A DNA stretch of 64,000 nucleotides from Sandaracinus sp. (GTDB lineage: Bacteria > Myxococcota_A > Polyangia > Polyangiales > Houyiibacteriaceae): the NCBI GenBank assembly GCA_002699025.1, contig PABA01000008.1:1-64000 (forward strand), read 5' to 3'. Each line of letters starts with the position of its first letter. The first letter of the stretch is position 1. The position numbers and the translations under genes were made by a program. This document shows, piece after piece, positions 16,716-25,660 of the stretch. The notes beneath the pieces are model-generated. The model searched no databases and was not told where the DNA came from. It saw only the letters and a program-made list of their open reading frames with translations.

Positions 16716-17933
16716 GTGGCCCTCTACGTCCAGAAGTACGGTGGCACCAGCGTCGGCGACATCGAGCGCATCCGGAACGTCGCGCGGCGCATCGCGCGCA
16801 CCCGCCAGCAGGGCCACGACGTCATCGCCGTCGTGAGCGCCATGGCCGGGGAGACCGACCGGCTCCTCGGCCTCGGGCGCGAGCTCTCCGAGCGGCCCGT
16901 CGAGCGGGAGATGGACGTGCTCGTCTCGAGCGGCGAGCAGGTCAGCGCGGCGCTCCTCTGCATCGCCCTCAACCAGATGGGCGTGAAGGCCATGAGCCTG
17001 ATGGGGCACCAGGCCCGCGTCGAGACCGACAGCGTGCACACGAAGGCGCGCATCACGCGGGTCGACGACGAGCGGCTCCGGCGCGCCATCGAGGGCGGGC
17101 ACGCGGTCGTCGTCGCGGGCTTTCAGGGCATCGACGAGCACGGGAACATCACGACGCTCGGCCGCGGCGGGAGCGACACGAGCGCGGTGGCCATCGCGGC
17201 GGCGGCGCGGGCCGACGTCTGCGAGATCTACACGGACGTGGAGGGGGTCTTCACGACCGACCCGAACGTCTGCCGGAGCGCGCGGAAGATCGAGCGCATC
17301 AGCTACGAGGAGATGCTCGAGCTCTCGGCGCTGGGCGCGAAGGTGCTGCAGATTCGCTCGGTGGAGCTGGCGATGAAGTACGCCGTGCCCATCCACGTGC
17401 GCTCGAGCTTCTCCGACGCGGAGGGAACCATGGTGACGGGTGAGGACGAGTCCCTCGAGTCGGTGGTCGTCGCCGGCGTGACCTCGGACAAGAAGGCCGC
17501 GAAGGTGACCGTGCTGGGCGTGCCGGATCAGCCGGGCGTGGTGGCCGGGGTCTTCGAGCCGCTCGCCGAGCAGAACATCTCGGTCGACATGATCATCCAG
17601 AACGTGGCGACGGACGGGACGACGGATCTCACCTTCACGGTGACGCGGGACGACCTCGAGCGGACGCGGGACATGGCCGACGGGCTGGCGAAGAAGGTCG
17701 GCGCGCGGGACTTCACCGTGGACCCGGACGTGGTGAAGGTGAGCATCGTGGGGCTCGGCATGCGGAGCCACGCGGGCGTCGCGGCGAAGATGTTCCGGCT
17801 CTTGGCCGACGAGGGGATCAACATCGAGGCGATCAGCACGAGCGAGATCAAGACCTCGTGCCTGATCCGCGCGAAGTACGCCGAGCTGGCGGTGCGGGTG
17901 CTGCACGACGGCTTCGGCCTCGGTGACCGCTGA
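16716..17933 (+). CDS. lysC: Aspartate kinase
   Basis: A 405-residue aspartokinase, the normal length for the monofunctional class. The kinase domain shows KYGGTSV (7-13), [11 protein letters not shown], and [10 protein letters not shown] (about 150-159). Two ACT domains follow from about residue 265 ([13 protein letters not shown] and [15 protein letters not shown]). It phosphorylates aspartate at the head of the lysine, threonine, methionine and diaminopimelate pathways; the ACT domains are the expected site of end-product inhibition. The GTG at 16716 starts directly before the conserved first strand. No other amino-acid gene is adjacent. Confidence 0.95.
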   Translation: MALYVQKYGGTSVGDIERIRNVARRIARTRQQGHDVIAVVSAMAGETDRLLGLGRELSERPVEREMDVLVSSGEQVSAALLCIALNQMGVKAMSLMGHQARVETDSVHTKARITRVDDERLRRAIEGGHAVVVAGFQGIDEHGNITTLGRGGSDTSAVAIAAAARADVCEIYTDVEGVFTTDPNVCRSARKIERISYEEMLELSALGAKVLQIRSVELAMKYAVPIHVRSSFSDAEGTMVTGEDESLESVVVAGVTSDKKAAKVTVLGVPDQPGVVAGVFEPLAEQNISVDMIIQNVATDGTTDLTFTVTRDDLERTRDMADGLAKKVGARDFTVDPDVVKVSIVGLGMRSHAGVAAKMFRLLADEGINIEAISTSEIKTSCLIRAKYAELAVRVLHDGFGLGDR

Positions 17934-18314
17934 GCGGCGTGCCTGCGGCCCGCCGCTCCGCGGTGGGGGCGCTCGCTTCGCTCGCTGAGGGGGGACGGGG
18001 GTCAGGGAACTGAGGTGCTTCGGGTACGTGGTGGGGGCGTGGGTCTCGTCGGGGGGCGCTCGCGTTGCTCGCTGAGGGGGACGGGGTCTGGGAACCCGGC
18101 GCGTCGGGCGCTCGCTTTGCTCGCTGAGGGGGACGGGGGACGGGGGACAGGGAACCCGGGCGCGGCGGGGACGTGGGCCTCGTCGGCGGTGCGCTCGCGT
18201 TGCTCGCGGAGGGGGACGGGCTGCCGGCTCGGGCTGGCGTTGACGCCTCGGGCGACCCCACGGCGACTCCGGTGTCGCCCGCAACCCGGCGCGCGCGCGA
18301 TCGACGAGGGCCGC
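17934..18314. other. Non-coding gap with repeats
   Basis: 381 bases between aspartate kinase and the ComEA-like gene. About 250 of them are made of imperfect repeated modules, listed separately. Frames through it give only Pro/Ser/Arg low-complexity translations. No RNA gene or clear terminator was seen. Confidence 0.6.
17971..18220. repeat. Four imperfect GCTCGC...GAGGGGGACGGG modules
   Basis: Each module has GCTCGC-N3-GCTCGC followed by (T/G)GAGGGGG(G)ACGGGG, and in three cases by GGGAAC soon after. Copies start at 17971, 18056, 18108 and 18191. Two of them are also preceded by a shared GTGGG(T/C)CTCGTCGG. The copies differ at several positions, so the array is not fresh. The spacing between copies is irregular (52 to 85 bases). 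Confidence 0.7.
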
Positions 18315-18743
18315 GTGTCCGAGCCCCCCGCGCCCGCCCGCCGAAGCGTCGCCTCCGCTCCGATCCTCGTGCTGGCGCTGGTCGTCGCCGCCCTCGGGGC
18401 CGTCGGGCTGGCCCGGGGTCGGCAGGCGGAGCTGCTGACGGTGCCCGTCCCCAAGGCCGCGGCACCGAAGGAGAGCGCGGGGGCGCGGGCGCTCCGGGAG
18501 GGCCGCGGGATCGACGTGAACACGGCGAGCCGCGAGGACCTCGAGCTCCTACCCCGCATCGGGCCGACGCTCGCCGAGCGCATCGAGGAGGCGCGACCCT
18601 TCGCGTCCGTCGACGAGCTGGTGCGCGTCCGGGGCATCGGCCCGCGGACCCTCGAGCGGCTGCGACCGATGGTCCGCGTCGGCTCCGCGGGGGAGGGCGA
18701 CCTCGCCGGTGAGCCCTCCGAGGAGGCCCCCGGGGCTCCGTGA
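18315..18743 (+). CDS. ComEA-like helix-hairpin-helix protein
   Basis: A 142-residue protein with an N-terminal membrane anchor (residues 14-34) and a helix-hairpin-helix pair: IDVNTASREDLELLPRIG, then VDELVRVRGIGPRTLERL. This is the DNA-binding module of ComEA, which holds incoming DNA outside the inner membrane in natural transformation. No other competence gene is present in the window, so uptake is only possible, not shown. The GTG start at 18315 was chosen because upstream sequence is repeat-derived. Confidence 0.75.
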   Translation: MSEPPAPARRSVASAPILVLALVVAALGAVGLARGRQAELLTVPVPKAAAPKESAGARALREGRGIDVNTASREDLELLPRIGPTLAERIEEARPFASVDELVRVRGIGPRTLERLRPMVRVGSAGEGDLAGEPSEEAPGAP

Positions 18744-18888
18744 ACGCTCCGCGACGGGCGCGGGCGAGAGCTTGCGCACGCTCCCCGCCGCCGCTACCAC
18801 GACGGGTCAGGCGACGCGCGTCCCCCGGGTGGGACGGGCCGCCAAGCGGATGGGCACGACCGCCGCGGTCGGGGCCGAAGGAGCGGAT

Positions 18889-20175
18889 ATGAAGCGATTG
18901 ACTTGCGTGCTTGGGATGATGCTGGCGCTCGGCGCCTGCGGCGACGACGACGGCGGCACGGGCACGGACGCCGGACCGGGCACGGACGCCGGGCCGGGCA
19001 CGGACGCGGGTGGCGACACCGACGGCGGCGGCGAGTGCGTGATGGGCGAGGAGAACACGGCCGCCCTCTGCAGCGACGGCTGCGACAACGACGGTGATGA
19101 CTTCATCGATTGCGACGACTTCGGTTGCGAAGGCCTACCCATCTGTAGCGCCACGCCCTGCGAGACCGAGGGCCCCGAGAACACGCCCGAGGCGTGCTCG
19201 GACGGATGCGACAATGACGGCGACGGCTTCGCCGACTGCGATGATCGGGGATGCGCCGGGGTCGGTGACTGTGATCCGGCCGAGGCGAGCAACTTCGCCT
19301 GCACCGATCGCGTCGACAACGACGGCGACGGCTTCCTCGACTGCGATGATCTCGACTGCCGGCGTGAGTCGGGGGGCATGGTCTTCGGCTTCAACGCCTG
19401 CGTTTTCGAGCAGAACAACACGAGCTGCTCGGACGGCGAGGACAACGACGGCGACGGCGACGTCGACTGCGACGACGAGGACTGCACGGGCGACGGCATC
19501 GTCGTCTGCGACGCGGACGGCGCCACGGACCTCGAGGAGAGCGAGTGGGCGGCGGCCATCGCCGCCGCCTGCGGCGACGAGACCGACAACGACGGCAACG
19601 GCTTCATCGACTGCGGCGATCGCACCTGCCAGTGGTTCGCGCCGGCCTGCCTCGAGCGCGGCCTCGAGGGGAGCAACGCGACCTGCTCGGACGGCGAGGA
19701 CAACGACCTCGACGGCCTGACGGACTGCGACGACCCGGACTGCGTGGGCCGCGAAGGCATCGTCGTCTGCGACGACGAGGGCATGGCCGTGGAGTTCGCC
19801 GACGACGACGCGATCACCGCGGCGGCCGACGAGGAGTGCAGCAACGGGACCAACGAAGATCCGGACCGTGGAGACTTCACGGATTGCGGCGACTTCGGCT
19901 GCTCCCGCGACTCCCTCGTGACCACCTGCAACGACAGCGCTGAGGGCAACGCCGAGACCTGCGCCGACGAGATGGACAACGACGGCAACAGCTTCACGGA
20001 CTGTGACGACTTTGCCTGCGCCCAGAACCCGGACCCCGCGATCTGTCCCGACGTCGAGAAGAGCGAGGCCGCTTGCTCCGACGGAGTCGACAACGACGGC
20101 AATGGGTTCGTGGACTGCAACGACTTCAGTTGCGATCGCGCCATCGTGTGCCGTCAGCAGGAGCCGGAAGAGTAG
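18889..20175 (+). CDS. Lipoprotein with nine Cys/Asp-rich repeats
   Basis: A 428-residue protein with a lipoprotein signal (LALGAC, Cys17), a Gly/Thr/Asp linker (GTDAGPGTDAG), and nine copies of a 20-residue unit of form CSDGxDNDGDGxxDCDDxxC. Each unit has a DNDGDG acidic loop that looks like an EF-hand or thrombospondin-type calcium loop bounded by Cys. Similar repeats occur in MopE-like and many myxobacterial surface lipoproteins. A role in metal binding or as a stiff surface spacer is inferred. GGAG six bases upstream supports the ATG. It is followed 43 bases on by another lipoprotein. Confidence 0.75.
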   Translation: MKRLTCVLGMMLALGACGDDDGGTGTDAGPGTDAGPGTDAGGDTDGGGECVMGEENTAALCSDGCDNDGDDFIDCDDFGCEGLPICSATPCETEGPENTPEACSDGCDNDGDGFADCDDRGCAGVGDCDPAEASNFACTDRVDNDGDGFLDCDDLDCRRESGGMVFGFNACVFEQNNTSCSDGEDNDGDGDVDCDDEDCTGDGIVVCDADGATDLEESEWAAAIAAACGDETDNDGNGFIDCGDRTCQWFAPACLERGLEGSNATCSDGEDNDLDGLTDCDDPDCVGREGIVVCDDEGMAVEFADDDAITAAADEECSNGTNEDPDRGDFTDCGDFGCSRDSLVTTCNDSAEGNAETCADEMDNDGNSFTDCDDFACAQNPDPAICPDVEKSEAACSDGVDNDGNGFVDCNDFSCDRAIVCRQQEPEE

Positions 20176-20218
20176 GCAGCCCAGGCAACCAGCTCGACCG
20201 CTGGGCGAGGAGAGCGAC

Positions 20219-21247
20219 ATGAGTCAGCGTGCCCAGTTCCTCATCGCCCTCGCCCTCGCCGCTTCATGCGGCGGGGGCGACCTTTGTGGTGACCTGGTCG
20301 AGGACCCGGAGATGATGGCTTGCGTCTGTCCTGACGGGACCATGTGGTCGCCGGACAGCGGTGAGTGCGTCATCGCGGACGCTGGCCTCGAGCGAGATGC
20401 CGGGTCTCCGATGGATGGTGGCACCGACGCGGAGCACCCGGACGCGGGATCCGTCGATGGTGGGTCGGACTCCGGACCACGGGACGGGGGCCAGTCGGAC
20501 GTTGGTCCGGAGGACGCCGGAACGGACGCGGGTGGCGCAGACCTCGCAGTCAGCTGCCCGGCGCCCTCTGCCATCGAAGGAGCCGGGGACGAAGTCGAAG
20601 TGGATGTGCGAGTTGCGAACATCGGCGGGTCGACCGCCGACCTGACCGACTTGGTCGTAGAAGCGCGAGATCCACGGTCCGGAACATACTCGCGGCTTGC
20701 GTCCGAGTCGCTCTTCACGCGGCTGGAGCCTGGGGAGGAACGAACGGTCCCGGTGAGGTTCTTCGCTCCCGACTACGTGACCGCGGGAGTGGCCTTCGCG
20801 GAGATCGACCCGGATGGGACGCTGCTCCGCTGTGCGCTCGATATCCCAGACGAGGAGCGGGAAGCCAATGACTCGGACGTCTTCTTCCTCCGTGCTGATG
20901 GTCTGCCGGATATGCGCATCGTTGGCCCGCTGACAGCAGGGCCGGTACGCGATGGTGAGAACATGTCGTTCTTCACGCTCGAGAACGCGGGGCACACGAT
21001 GCACGCCGTCGGCTGGCAGATCACGTATGAGGTGATGGGGGACCCCAGGACGTTCATCATCAGCGACACGACTGCCGCAGCCTCGATGGTCCTAGTTGCT
21101 CCCGGTGAGCGGCTGAACGTGCGCCGGACCCCAGATGTGCCGGTGGGAGGCACCGGAAGACTGCGGGTCCAACTGGCCACGGCCGCCGAGGACGCAGATC
21201 GTTCGAACGAGGCTGCAACGCGAGTCGACATCGTGTTCGAAGACTGA
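20219..21247 (+). CDS. Lipoprotein with CARDB-like domains, lower GC
   Basis: A 342-residue protein with a lipoprotein signal (LALAASC, Cys17), a Cys-containing segment, a long Asp/Gly/Ser linker (about residues 55-115), and a C-terminal part with CARDB-like adhesion strands (VDVRVANIGGSTADLTDL, FFTLENAGHTMHAVGWQI). The domain suggests a surface or adhesion role. Base composition is about 62-65 % GC with more relaxed codon use than the neighbours, so it may be a newer arrival. GAGGAGAG upstream supports the ATG. It overlaps nothing and ends opposite a barrel gene. Confidence 0.65.
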   Translation: MSQRAQFLIALALAASCGGGDLCGDLVEDPEMMACVCPDGTMWSPDSGECVIADAGLERDAGSPMDGGTDAEHPDAGSVDGGSDSGPRDGGQSDVGPEDAGTDAGGADLAVSCPAPSAIEGAGDEVEVDVRVANIGGSTADLTDLVVEARDPRSGTYSRLASESLFTRLEPGEERTVPVRFFAPDYVTAGVAFAEIDPDGTLLRCALDIPDEEREANDSDVFFLRADGLPDMRIVGPLTAGPVRDGENMSFFTLENAGHTMHAVGWQITYEVMGDPRTFIISDTTAAASMVLVAPGERLNVRRTPDVPVGGTGRLRVQLATAAEDADRSNEAATRVDIVFED

Positions 21248-21331
21248 TGGCCACGCGCTGCATTGGGCTTGCTCGCCGACGGGGCGCATCACCCAGAGCG
21301 TGATGATCACCTGCGACGCACGCACTGAGTC

Positions 21332-21874
21332 TCAGAAGCGGTCGAAGACGTAGCCCAGGCGCAGGCCGGCGCCGAGGTATACGGGGTCGACGCCCTGGTC
21401 GGCGAGGCTGAAGGGGAGGGCGTAGGCGCGGATGTCGAGGCCGACGACCCACTCCCGGGTCACGAGCCAGTCGAGGCCGAGGACGGCGTGGAGGGCCAGA
21501 TCGACGCCCGTGCCGTCGTCCTCGCGCTGGGTCAGGATGCCGTCGACGCCCAGGCCGAAGAAGGGGACCAGCTCGAGGATGTCGAGGAGGTAGACGACCT
21601 CGGCCCCGGCGAGGCCCAGGTGCAGCGGCCGGCCGCCGGGGTGGAAGGCGTAGGCGGCCCGGCAGCGGATCGCCCAGGCGTCGCCGATGCCGATGTCCAC
21701 GCTGAGGCCCGAGAGCAGGCCGTTGGCGGGGAGATCGTCGTTCGCGAGGGCCCGCGCGTAGCCGATGTCGAGGCCGAGGACGACCTGGTCCTCGTAGGCG
21801 CGGGCGGGCGCGGGGAGGGCGGCCCAGCAGAGGAGGGCGAGGAGGGCCCCGCGGGCCGCGGTCGAGGCGCGCAC
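21332..21874 (-). CDS. Small outer membrane beta-barrel protein
   Basis: A 180-residue protein with a signal peptide ending at ARAYEDQ (residue 26) and a mature part of alternating strands ending in LRLGYVFDRF, an outer-membrane barrel C-terminus with terminal Phe. The size suggests an eight-strand OmpA/OmpX-type barrel. The GTG start at 21874 lies six bases after TAACCC, a -10-like element. It is convergent with the CARDB lipoprotein gene. Function unknown. Confidence 0.65.
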   Translation of the reverse strand: MRASTAARGALLALLCWAALPAPARAYEDQVVLGLDIGYARALANDDLPANGLLSGLSVDIGIGDAWAIRCRAAYAFHPGGRPLHLGLAGAEVVYLLDILELVPFFGLGVDGILTQREDDGTGVDLALHAVLGLDWLVTREWVVGLDIRAYALPFSLADQGVDPVYLGAGLRLGYVFDRF

Positions 21875-21880
21875 GGAGAC

Positions 21881-21886
21881 GGGTTA
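21881..21886 (-). promoter_or_regulatory. -10-like TAACCC six bases before the start codon
   Basis: On the minus strand TAACCC, six bases, then GTG at 21874. The spacing matches the other start-proximal elements of the window. No clear -35 box. Confidence 0.3.
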
Positions 21887-22031
21887 CCACGGTCGGCGCG
21901 AGGCGGCGAACCCTCGACAACGCTGGGGAATCAGGGGAGGGGGACCCGCGTTGACTCGGCGCCCGCGGCGTGCCAAACCCGCCGCTCGGCGCCGCCCGCC
22001 CGGACCGGCGCCCACCTGCGGAGCCCGAACC

Positions 22032-23324
22032 TTGGCGAACGAAGACGAGAAGCGCACCGAAGAAGAGGCGGCGGAGCAGCCGGAGACCCCGGAGCCCGAG
22101 TCGACGGAGCCCGAAGAGGCGGCCGACGAGACCGCTCCCGAGGCCGCGGCGGACGAGGCCGGAGACGACGCCTCGGAGGACGAGGACGAGGGCTCCGATG
22201 AGGACGCCTCGGACGACGACGACGCCTCGGACGACGACGACGCCTCGGACGACGACGACGCCTCGGACGACGACGACGCTTCGGACGACGACGACGCGCC
22301 CGAAGAGGACGCCGCCGCCAAGGCCGCCGCGAAGAAGGCCGCCGCCGCCAAGGCCGCGAGCAGCGTCCGCAAGAAGCGGAAGAAGACCGGTCGCAAGAAG
22401 AAGAAGCCGAAGGTCACCGCCGGCGAGCGCCTCGCCGCCGCCAAGGCCGCCAAGGCCGCCAAGAAGCAGGCGCAGCGCGGCCAGGAGGCCGAGGAGATCG
22501 AGGACAAGGCCGAGCAGACGGCCGAGGCCGCGAGCGACTTCCTCGAGGAGAACCGCGGCCGCATCCTCGCCGCCATCGCGGCCGTGATGCTCCTCGCCGG
22601 GGGTTACTTCGGCTGGCAGTACTTCGCGGAGGGCAAGGCGGCCGACGCCGCCGAGCTCCTCTGGGACGCGACCGAGACGCTGAACGCCCCGATCCGCTCC
22701 GAGGAGGACGAAGAGGGCGAGGCCGCGGACGAAGAGGACGCCGAGGAGGAGAGCTACGCGAGCATCGAGGCCCGCGCCGACGCCACCCTCGAGGAGCTCC
22801 AAGCCCTCTTCGCCGACCACGCCGGGAGCGACGCCGCCACCCACGGGCGCCTGCTCCAGGGCCGGGCCCTCTACCAGAAGGGCCAGAACGAGGAGGCCCG
22901 CTCGGCATTCCAGCAGGCGCTCCAGTCCAGCGACGCCGACGTGCGCGCCCGCGCCCTCGAGGGGCTCGCCTACACCTACGAGGCCGAGGAGGCCTGGGAG
23001 GACGCGGCGGCCCAGTTCGAGGAGCTCCGGCAGAGCGACGATCCGGCCCTCGCGATCCTCGCCGACTACCACCTGGCCCGCGTGCACATCGCGCAGGACG
23101 ACGAGGAGACGGCGAAGGAGAAGCTCCAGGCCGTCCTCGAGGGGCTCCGCGAGGAGGAGGCCCCCGAGCTCGGCTACGTGCGGGACCAGGCGGAGCTGCG
23201 GCTCATGGCCATCGACTCGACGCTCGTGCAGCGCAACGCCGAGAACGCGATGGATCCGGAGCAGATGCGCCGGCTCATCGAGCAGATGCAGCGCCAGCAG
23301 CAGCAGGGCGGCGGAGGCCTGTGA
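22032..23324 (+). CDS. YfgM-like membrane-anchored TPR protein
   Basis: A 430-residue protein. The cytoplasmic N-terminus is very acidic and contains five DDDDAS repeats, then a Lys/Arg/Ala-rich part (KKRKKTGRKKKK). One membrane helix lies at about 176-198 (ILAAIAAVMLLAGGYFGWQYF), followed by a periplasmic TPR region with an EEL-rich C-terminus, as in YfgM. The gene directly downstream is bamB, as in Escherichia coli, which supports a role next to outer-membrane protein assembly or periplasmic chaperones. The start is a TTG at 22032; a TTG at 21951 is the alternative. It overlaps bamB by four bases. Confidence 0.7.
   Translation: MANEDEKRTEEEAAEQPETPEPESTEPEEAADETAPEAAADEAGDDASEDEDEGSDEDASDDDDASDDDDASDDDDASDDDDASDDDDAPEEDAAAKAAAKKAAAAKAASSVRKKRKKTGRKKKKPKVTAGERLAAAKAAKAAKKQAQRGQEAEEIEDKAEQTAEAASDFLEENRGRILAAIAAVMLLAGGYFGWQYFAEGKAADAAELLWDATETLNAPIRSEEDEEGEAADEEDAEEESYASIEARADATLEELQALFADHAGSDAATHGRLLQGRALYQKGQNEEARSAFQQALQSSDADVRARALEGLAYTYEAEEAWEDAAAQFEELRQSDDPALAILADYHLARVHIAQDDEETAKEKLQAVLEGLREEEAPELGYVRDQAELRLMAIDSTLVQRNAENAMDPEQMRRLIEQMQRQQQQGGGGL
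22206..22295 (+). repeat. 18-bp tandem repeat, 5 units, inside a gene
   Basis: Five units of GCCTCGGACGACGACGAC, the last with GCTTCG. They encode (ASDDDD)5 in the cytoplasmic tail of the YfgM-like protein. Confidence 0.85.
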
Positions 23325-24547
23325 GGCGCGGGGGCGGCCAGGCGCGCGCGGCGCTCGTCGCGCTCGGCGTCGGCGGGCTCCTCGTCGGCGGGCTTTTCGG
23401 CTGCGGGGCCGTGGGCCCGCAGGACTACGGCTGGTTCGGCGATCGCGGTGAGCGCAACCTCACCGTCGCCGGGGACACGCTCCGCGTGCGCTGGACGAAG
23501 GACCTGACGGCCGGGCTCGAGGACCCCTTCACGCCCGGCCATCAGGGGAGCCCCTATACGCCGGTGGAGCACGCCTCGGCCGGGCTCGACCCGCGCCGGG
23601 ACCGGGTCTTCATCGGGTCCTCCCAGGGCGGCTTCTACGCCTTCAGCTCCTCTGGCCGTCCGCTCTTCCGCTACGACCCGCAGAGCGGCGTCGAGGCCAC
23701 GCCGGCGGTCGACGAGTGGGGTGACGTCTACCTGGTCGCCGAGGACGGCGTGGTGCACGCGCTCCGCGGGCGCACCGGCGAGGTGCGCTGGAAGGAAGAG
23801 AGCCCGGGGCCGGTCCGCCAGGCGCCCGTGCTCACCGAGGACGCCGTCTACGTCGTCACGGAGGACGACCAGGTCGCCGCCTTCAACCGCGAGAACGGCG
23901 AGATCCTGTGGACCTACGAGCGCGAGGTGGACGTCGAGTACGCCATCGCGGGGCACGCGGGGCTCACGCTCGCCGACGGCACCCTCTACACGGGCTTCAC
24001 GGACGGCACGGTCGTCGCCCTCGACGCGGCGGACGGGACCGTCGTCTGGGAGCGGCCGACGCAGCTCGACTACGAGCCGGACGGCAGCGACGCGCTCCGC
24101 TTCTACGACGTCGACACGACGCCCGTCGTGACCGAGGACACCGTCTACGTGGCGAGCTTCCTGACGGGGCTCTACGGCCTCGAGCGGAGCAGCGGTACGG
24201 TGCTCTGGCGCGAGCCCATGACCGGCGTCACGGCCATCGCCGAGGCCGCCGAGCGCTTCCTGGTGGTCTCGAGCGCGGATGACGGGCTCCTGGTCCTCGG
24301 GCGCGACGACCGGCGGGTCCGCTGGCGTCGGAACGTCGACCGGGGCGCGCCGGGGCAGCCGGTGGTCGCGGGCGCGACGGTGCTCGTCGGCGAGAGCCAG
24401 GGCTCGCTGCTCGCGCTGGACGTGCGGAGCGGGCGCGAGAAGGCACGCATCGACGCCGGGCAGGGCTTCTCGAGCGCGCCGGCGGTGGCCGGGCGCTACG
24501 GCTGGATCCTCTCCAACGGGGGTCGCCTGATGGCCTTCGAGCTCTGA
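23321..24547 (+). CDS. bamB: BamB-like outer membrane assembly lipoprotein
   Basis: A 408-residue lipoprotein (GGLFGC, Cys28) with a PQQ-type beta-propeller. Repeated blades include VFIGSSQGGFYAF, VYLVAEDGVVHALRGRTGE, VYVVTEDDQVAAFN, LYTGFTDGTVVALDAADG and VLVGESQGSLLALDVRSG. BamB is the accessory propeller lipoprotein of the BAM complex that folds outer-membrane barrels. The GTG start overlaps the stop of the YfgM-like gene. The yfgM-bamB order is conserved in gammaproteobacteria, which strengthens the call over other PQQ-propeller lipoproteins. A second propeller protein at 55176 is a different architecture. Confidence 0.78.
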   Translation: MRRGGGQARAALVALGVGGLLVGGLFGCGAVGPQDYGWFGDRGERNLTVAGDTLRVRWTKDLTAGLEDPFTPGHQGSPYTPVEHASAGLDPRRDRVFIGSSQGGFYAFSSSGRPLFRYDPQSGVEATPAVDEWGDVYLVAEDGVVHALRGRTGEVRWKEESPGPVRQAPVLTEDAVYVVTEDDQVAAFNRENGEILWTYEREVDVEYAIAGHAGLTLADGTLYTGFTDGTVVALDAADGTVVWERPTQLDYEPDGSDALRFYDVDTTPVVTEDTVYVASFLTGLYGLERSSGTVLWREPMTGVTAIAEAAERFLVVSSADDGLLVLGRDDRRVRWRRNVDRGAPGQPVVAGATVLVGESQGSLLALDVRSGREKARIDAGQGFSSAPAVAGRYGWILSNGGRLMAFEL

Positions 24548-24571
24548 CGACCCCGAAGCCGGTCTGCCGGC

Positions 24572-24588
24572 GAGCCCCGATCGGGCTC
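24572..24588 (+). terminator. Hairpin after bamB
   Basis: GAGCCC and GGGCTC flank CGATC, a 6-bp stem 25 bases past the bamB stop. There is no T-tract, so it is a weak terminator call. Confidence 0.25.
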
Positions 24589-24745
24589 AGGAGGGCAGTC
24601 CCCAGGCTGGGACGCGAGACTACAGCTGCGCAGCATCCGTCGACCCGAGCGAAGCGTCCGGCTCGGTGTCGGAATCATGCCGTTTGTGACGAGTCGAGCG
24701 TGACGTCATGCGAGCGTCCCTCGTGTGTTCCATACTCGTCACCTC

Positions 24746-25660
24746 GTGACTCAGCTCACCGTCCAGAGCCGGGATCGGTCCGTGCGCATCGCCTTCGATA
24801 CGTTCGGTGATCCGAGCGCGCCGACGGTCCTGCTGATCCAGGGGCTCGCGACGCAGATGATCGCCTGGCGGCCGGCGTTCTGTCGCGCGCTGGCCGCGAG
24901 AGGCTTCCACGCGATCCGCTTCGACAACCGGGACATCGGCCTCAGCGAGCGGATCCGCGACGGGGCACGGCCGAACCCGGTGGCGAGCGTGCTGAAGCGA
25001 CACCTCGGCGTGCCGCTCCGGCCGAGCTACACGCTGGACGACATGGCCGAGGACGCCTTCGGGCTGCTCGACCGCCTCGGGCGACGACGGGCGCACGTCG
25101 TCGGCGCGTCCATGGGGGGCATGATCGGCCAGGTGATGGCCATCCGGCGTCCGGAGCGCGTGCTCAGCCTGACCTCGATGATGTCGAGCACGGGGGCGCG
25201 GAACCTGCCGGGGGCGACGCTGAGGGCGCTGGGGAGCATGCTGAAGCCCGTGCCGCGGGATCGGCCGGGCTACATCGCGCATCAGGTGGAGCAGCTGCGC
25301 GCGCTCGGGAGCCGCCGGTTCTTCGACCGAAGGGCGGCCGAGGGCTACTTCGCCGAGGTCGCCGAGCGGAGCATGGACCGGAGCGGTGTGCCGCGTCAGC
25401 TCGCCGCCGTGCTCGACGCGCCGGCGCGCGACGGGCTGCTCGGGCGCTACGACGGGCCGGCGCGGGTGATCCACGGCGCGGAGGATCCGCTGCTGCCGCC
25501 GGTGCATGGCTGGGCCACGGCGAAGGCGCTCGGAGCGCCGATCGAGCTGGTGCCGGGCATGGGGCACGACCTCCCAGAGGCGCTCTGGAGGCGCTACCTG
25601 AACGCCATCGAGGGGACCGCGCGCGCCGCCAGTCACCACCGCGCCGGCGCAGCGGCCTGA
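24746..25660 (+). CDS. Alpha/beta hydrolase
   Basis: A 304-residue alpha/beta-hydrolase. The nucleophile elbow is VGASMGGM, the acid is in HGAEDPLLPP and the histidine is in GMGHDLP; the oxyanion region is LLIQGLATQ. FDNRDIGLSE matches a group of esterase-like or aclacinomycin methylesterase-like hydrolases. The substrate is unknown. The GTG at 24746 keeps the full first strand and lies seven bases after TACTCG; an in-frame GTG at 24725 is the alternative. It is followed by a 413-base gap. Confidence 0.82.
   Translation: MTQLTVQSRDRSVRIAFDTFGDPSAPTVLLIQGLATQMIAWRPAFCRALAARGFHAIRFDNRDIGLSERIRDGARPNPVASVLKRHLGVPLRPSYTLDDMAEDAFGLLDRLGRRRAHVVGASMGGMIGQVMAIRRPERVLSLTSMMSSTGARNLPGATLRALGSMLKPVPRDRPGYIAHQVEQLRALGSRRFFDRRAAEGYFAEVAERSMDRSGVPRQLAAVLDAPARDGLLGRYDGPARVIHGAEDPLLPPVHGWATAKALGAPIELVPGMGHDLPEALWRRYLNAIEGTARAASHHRAGAAA

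Noticed and set aside
17971-18220. CRISPR array
   Set aside because: Repeats are imperfect, unevenly spaced, without regular unique spacers, and no cas genes are present.
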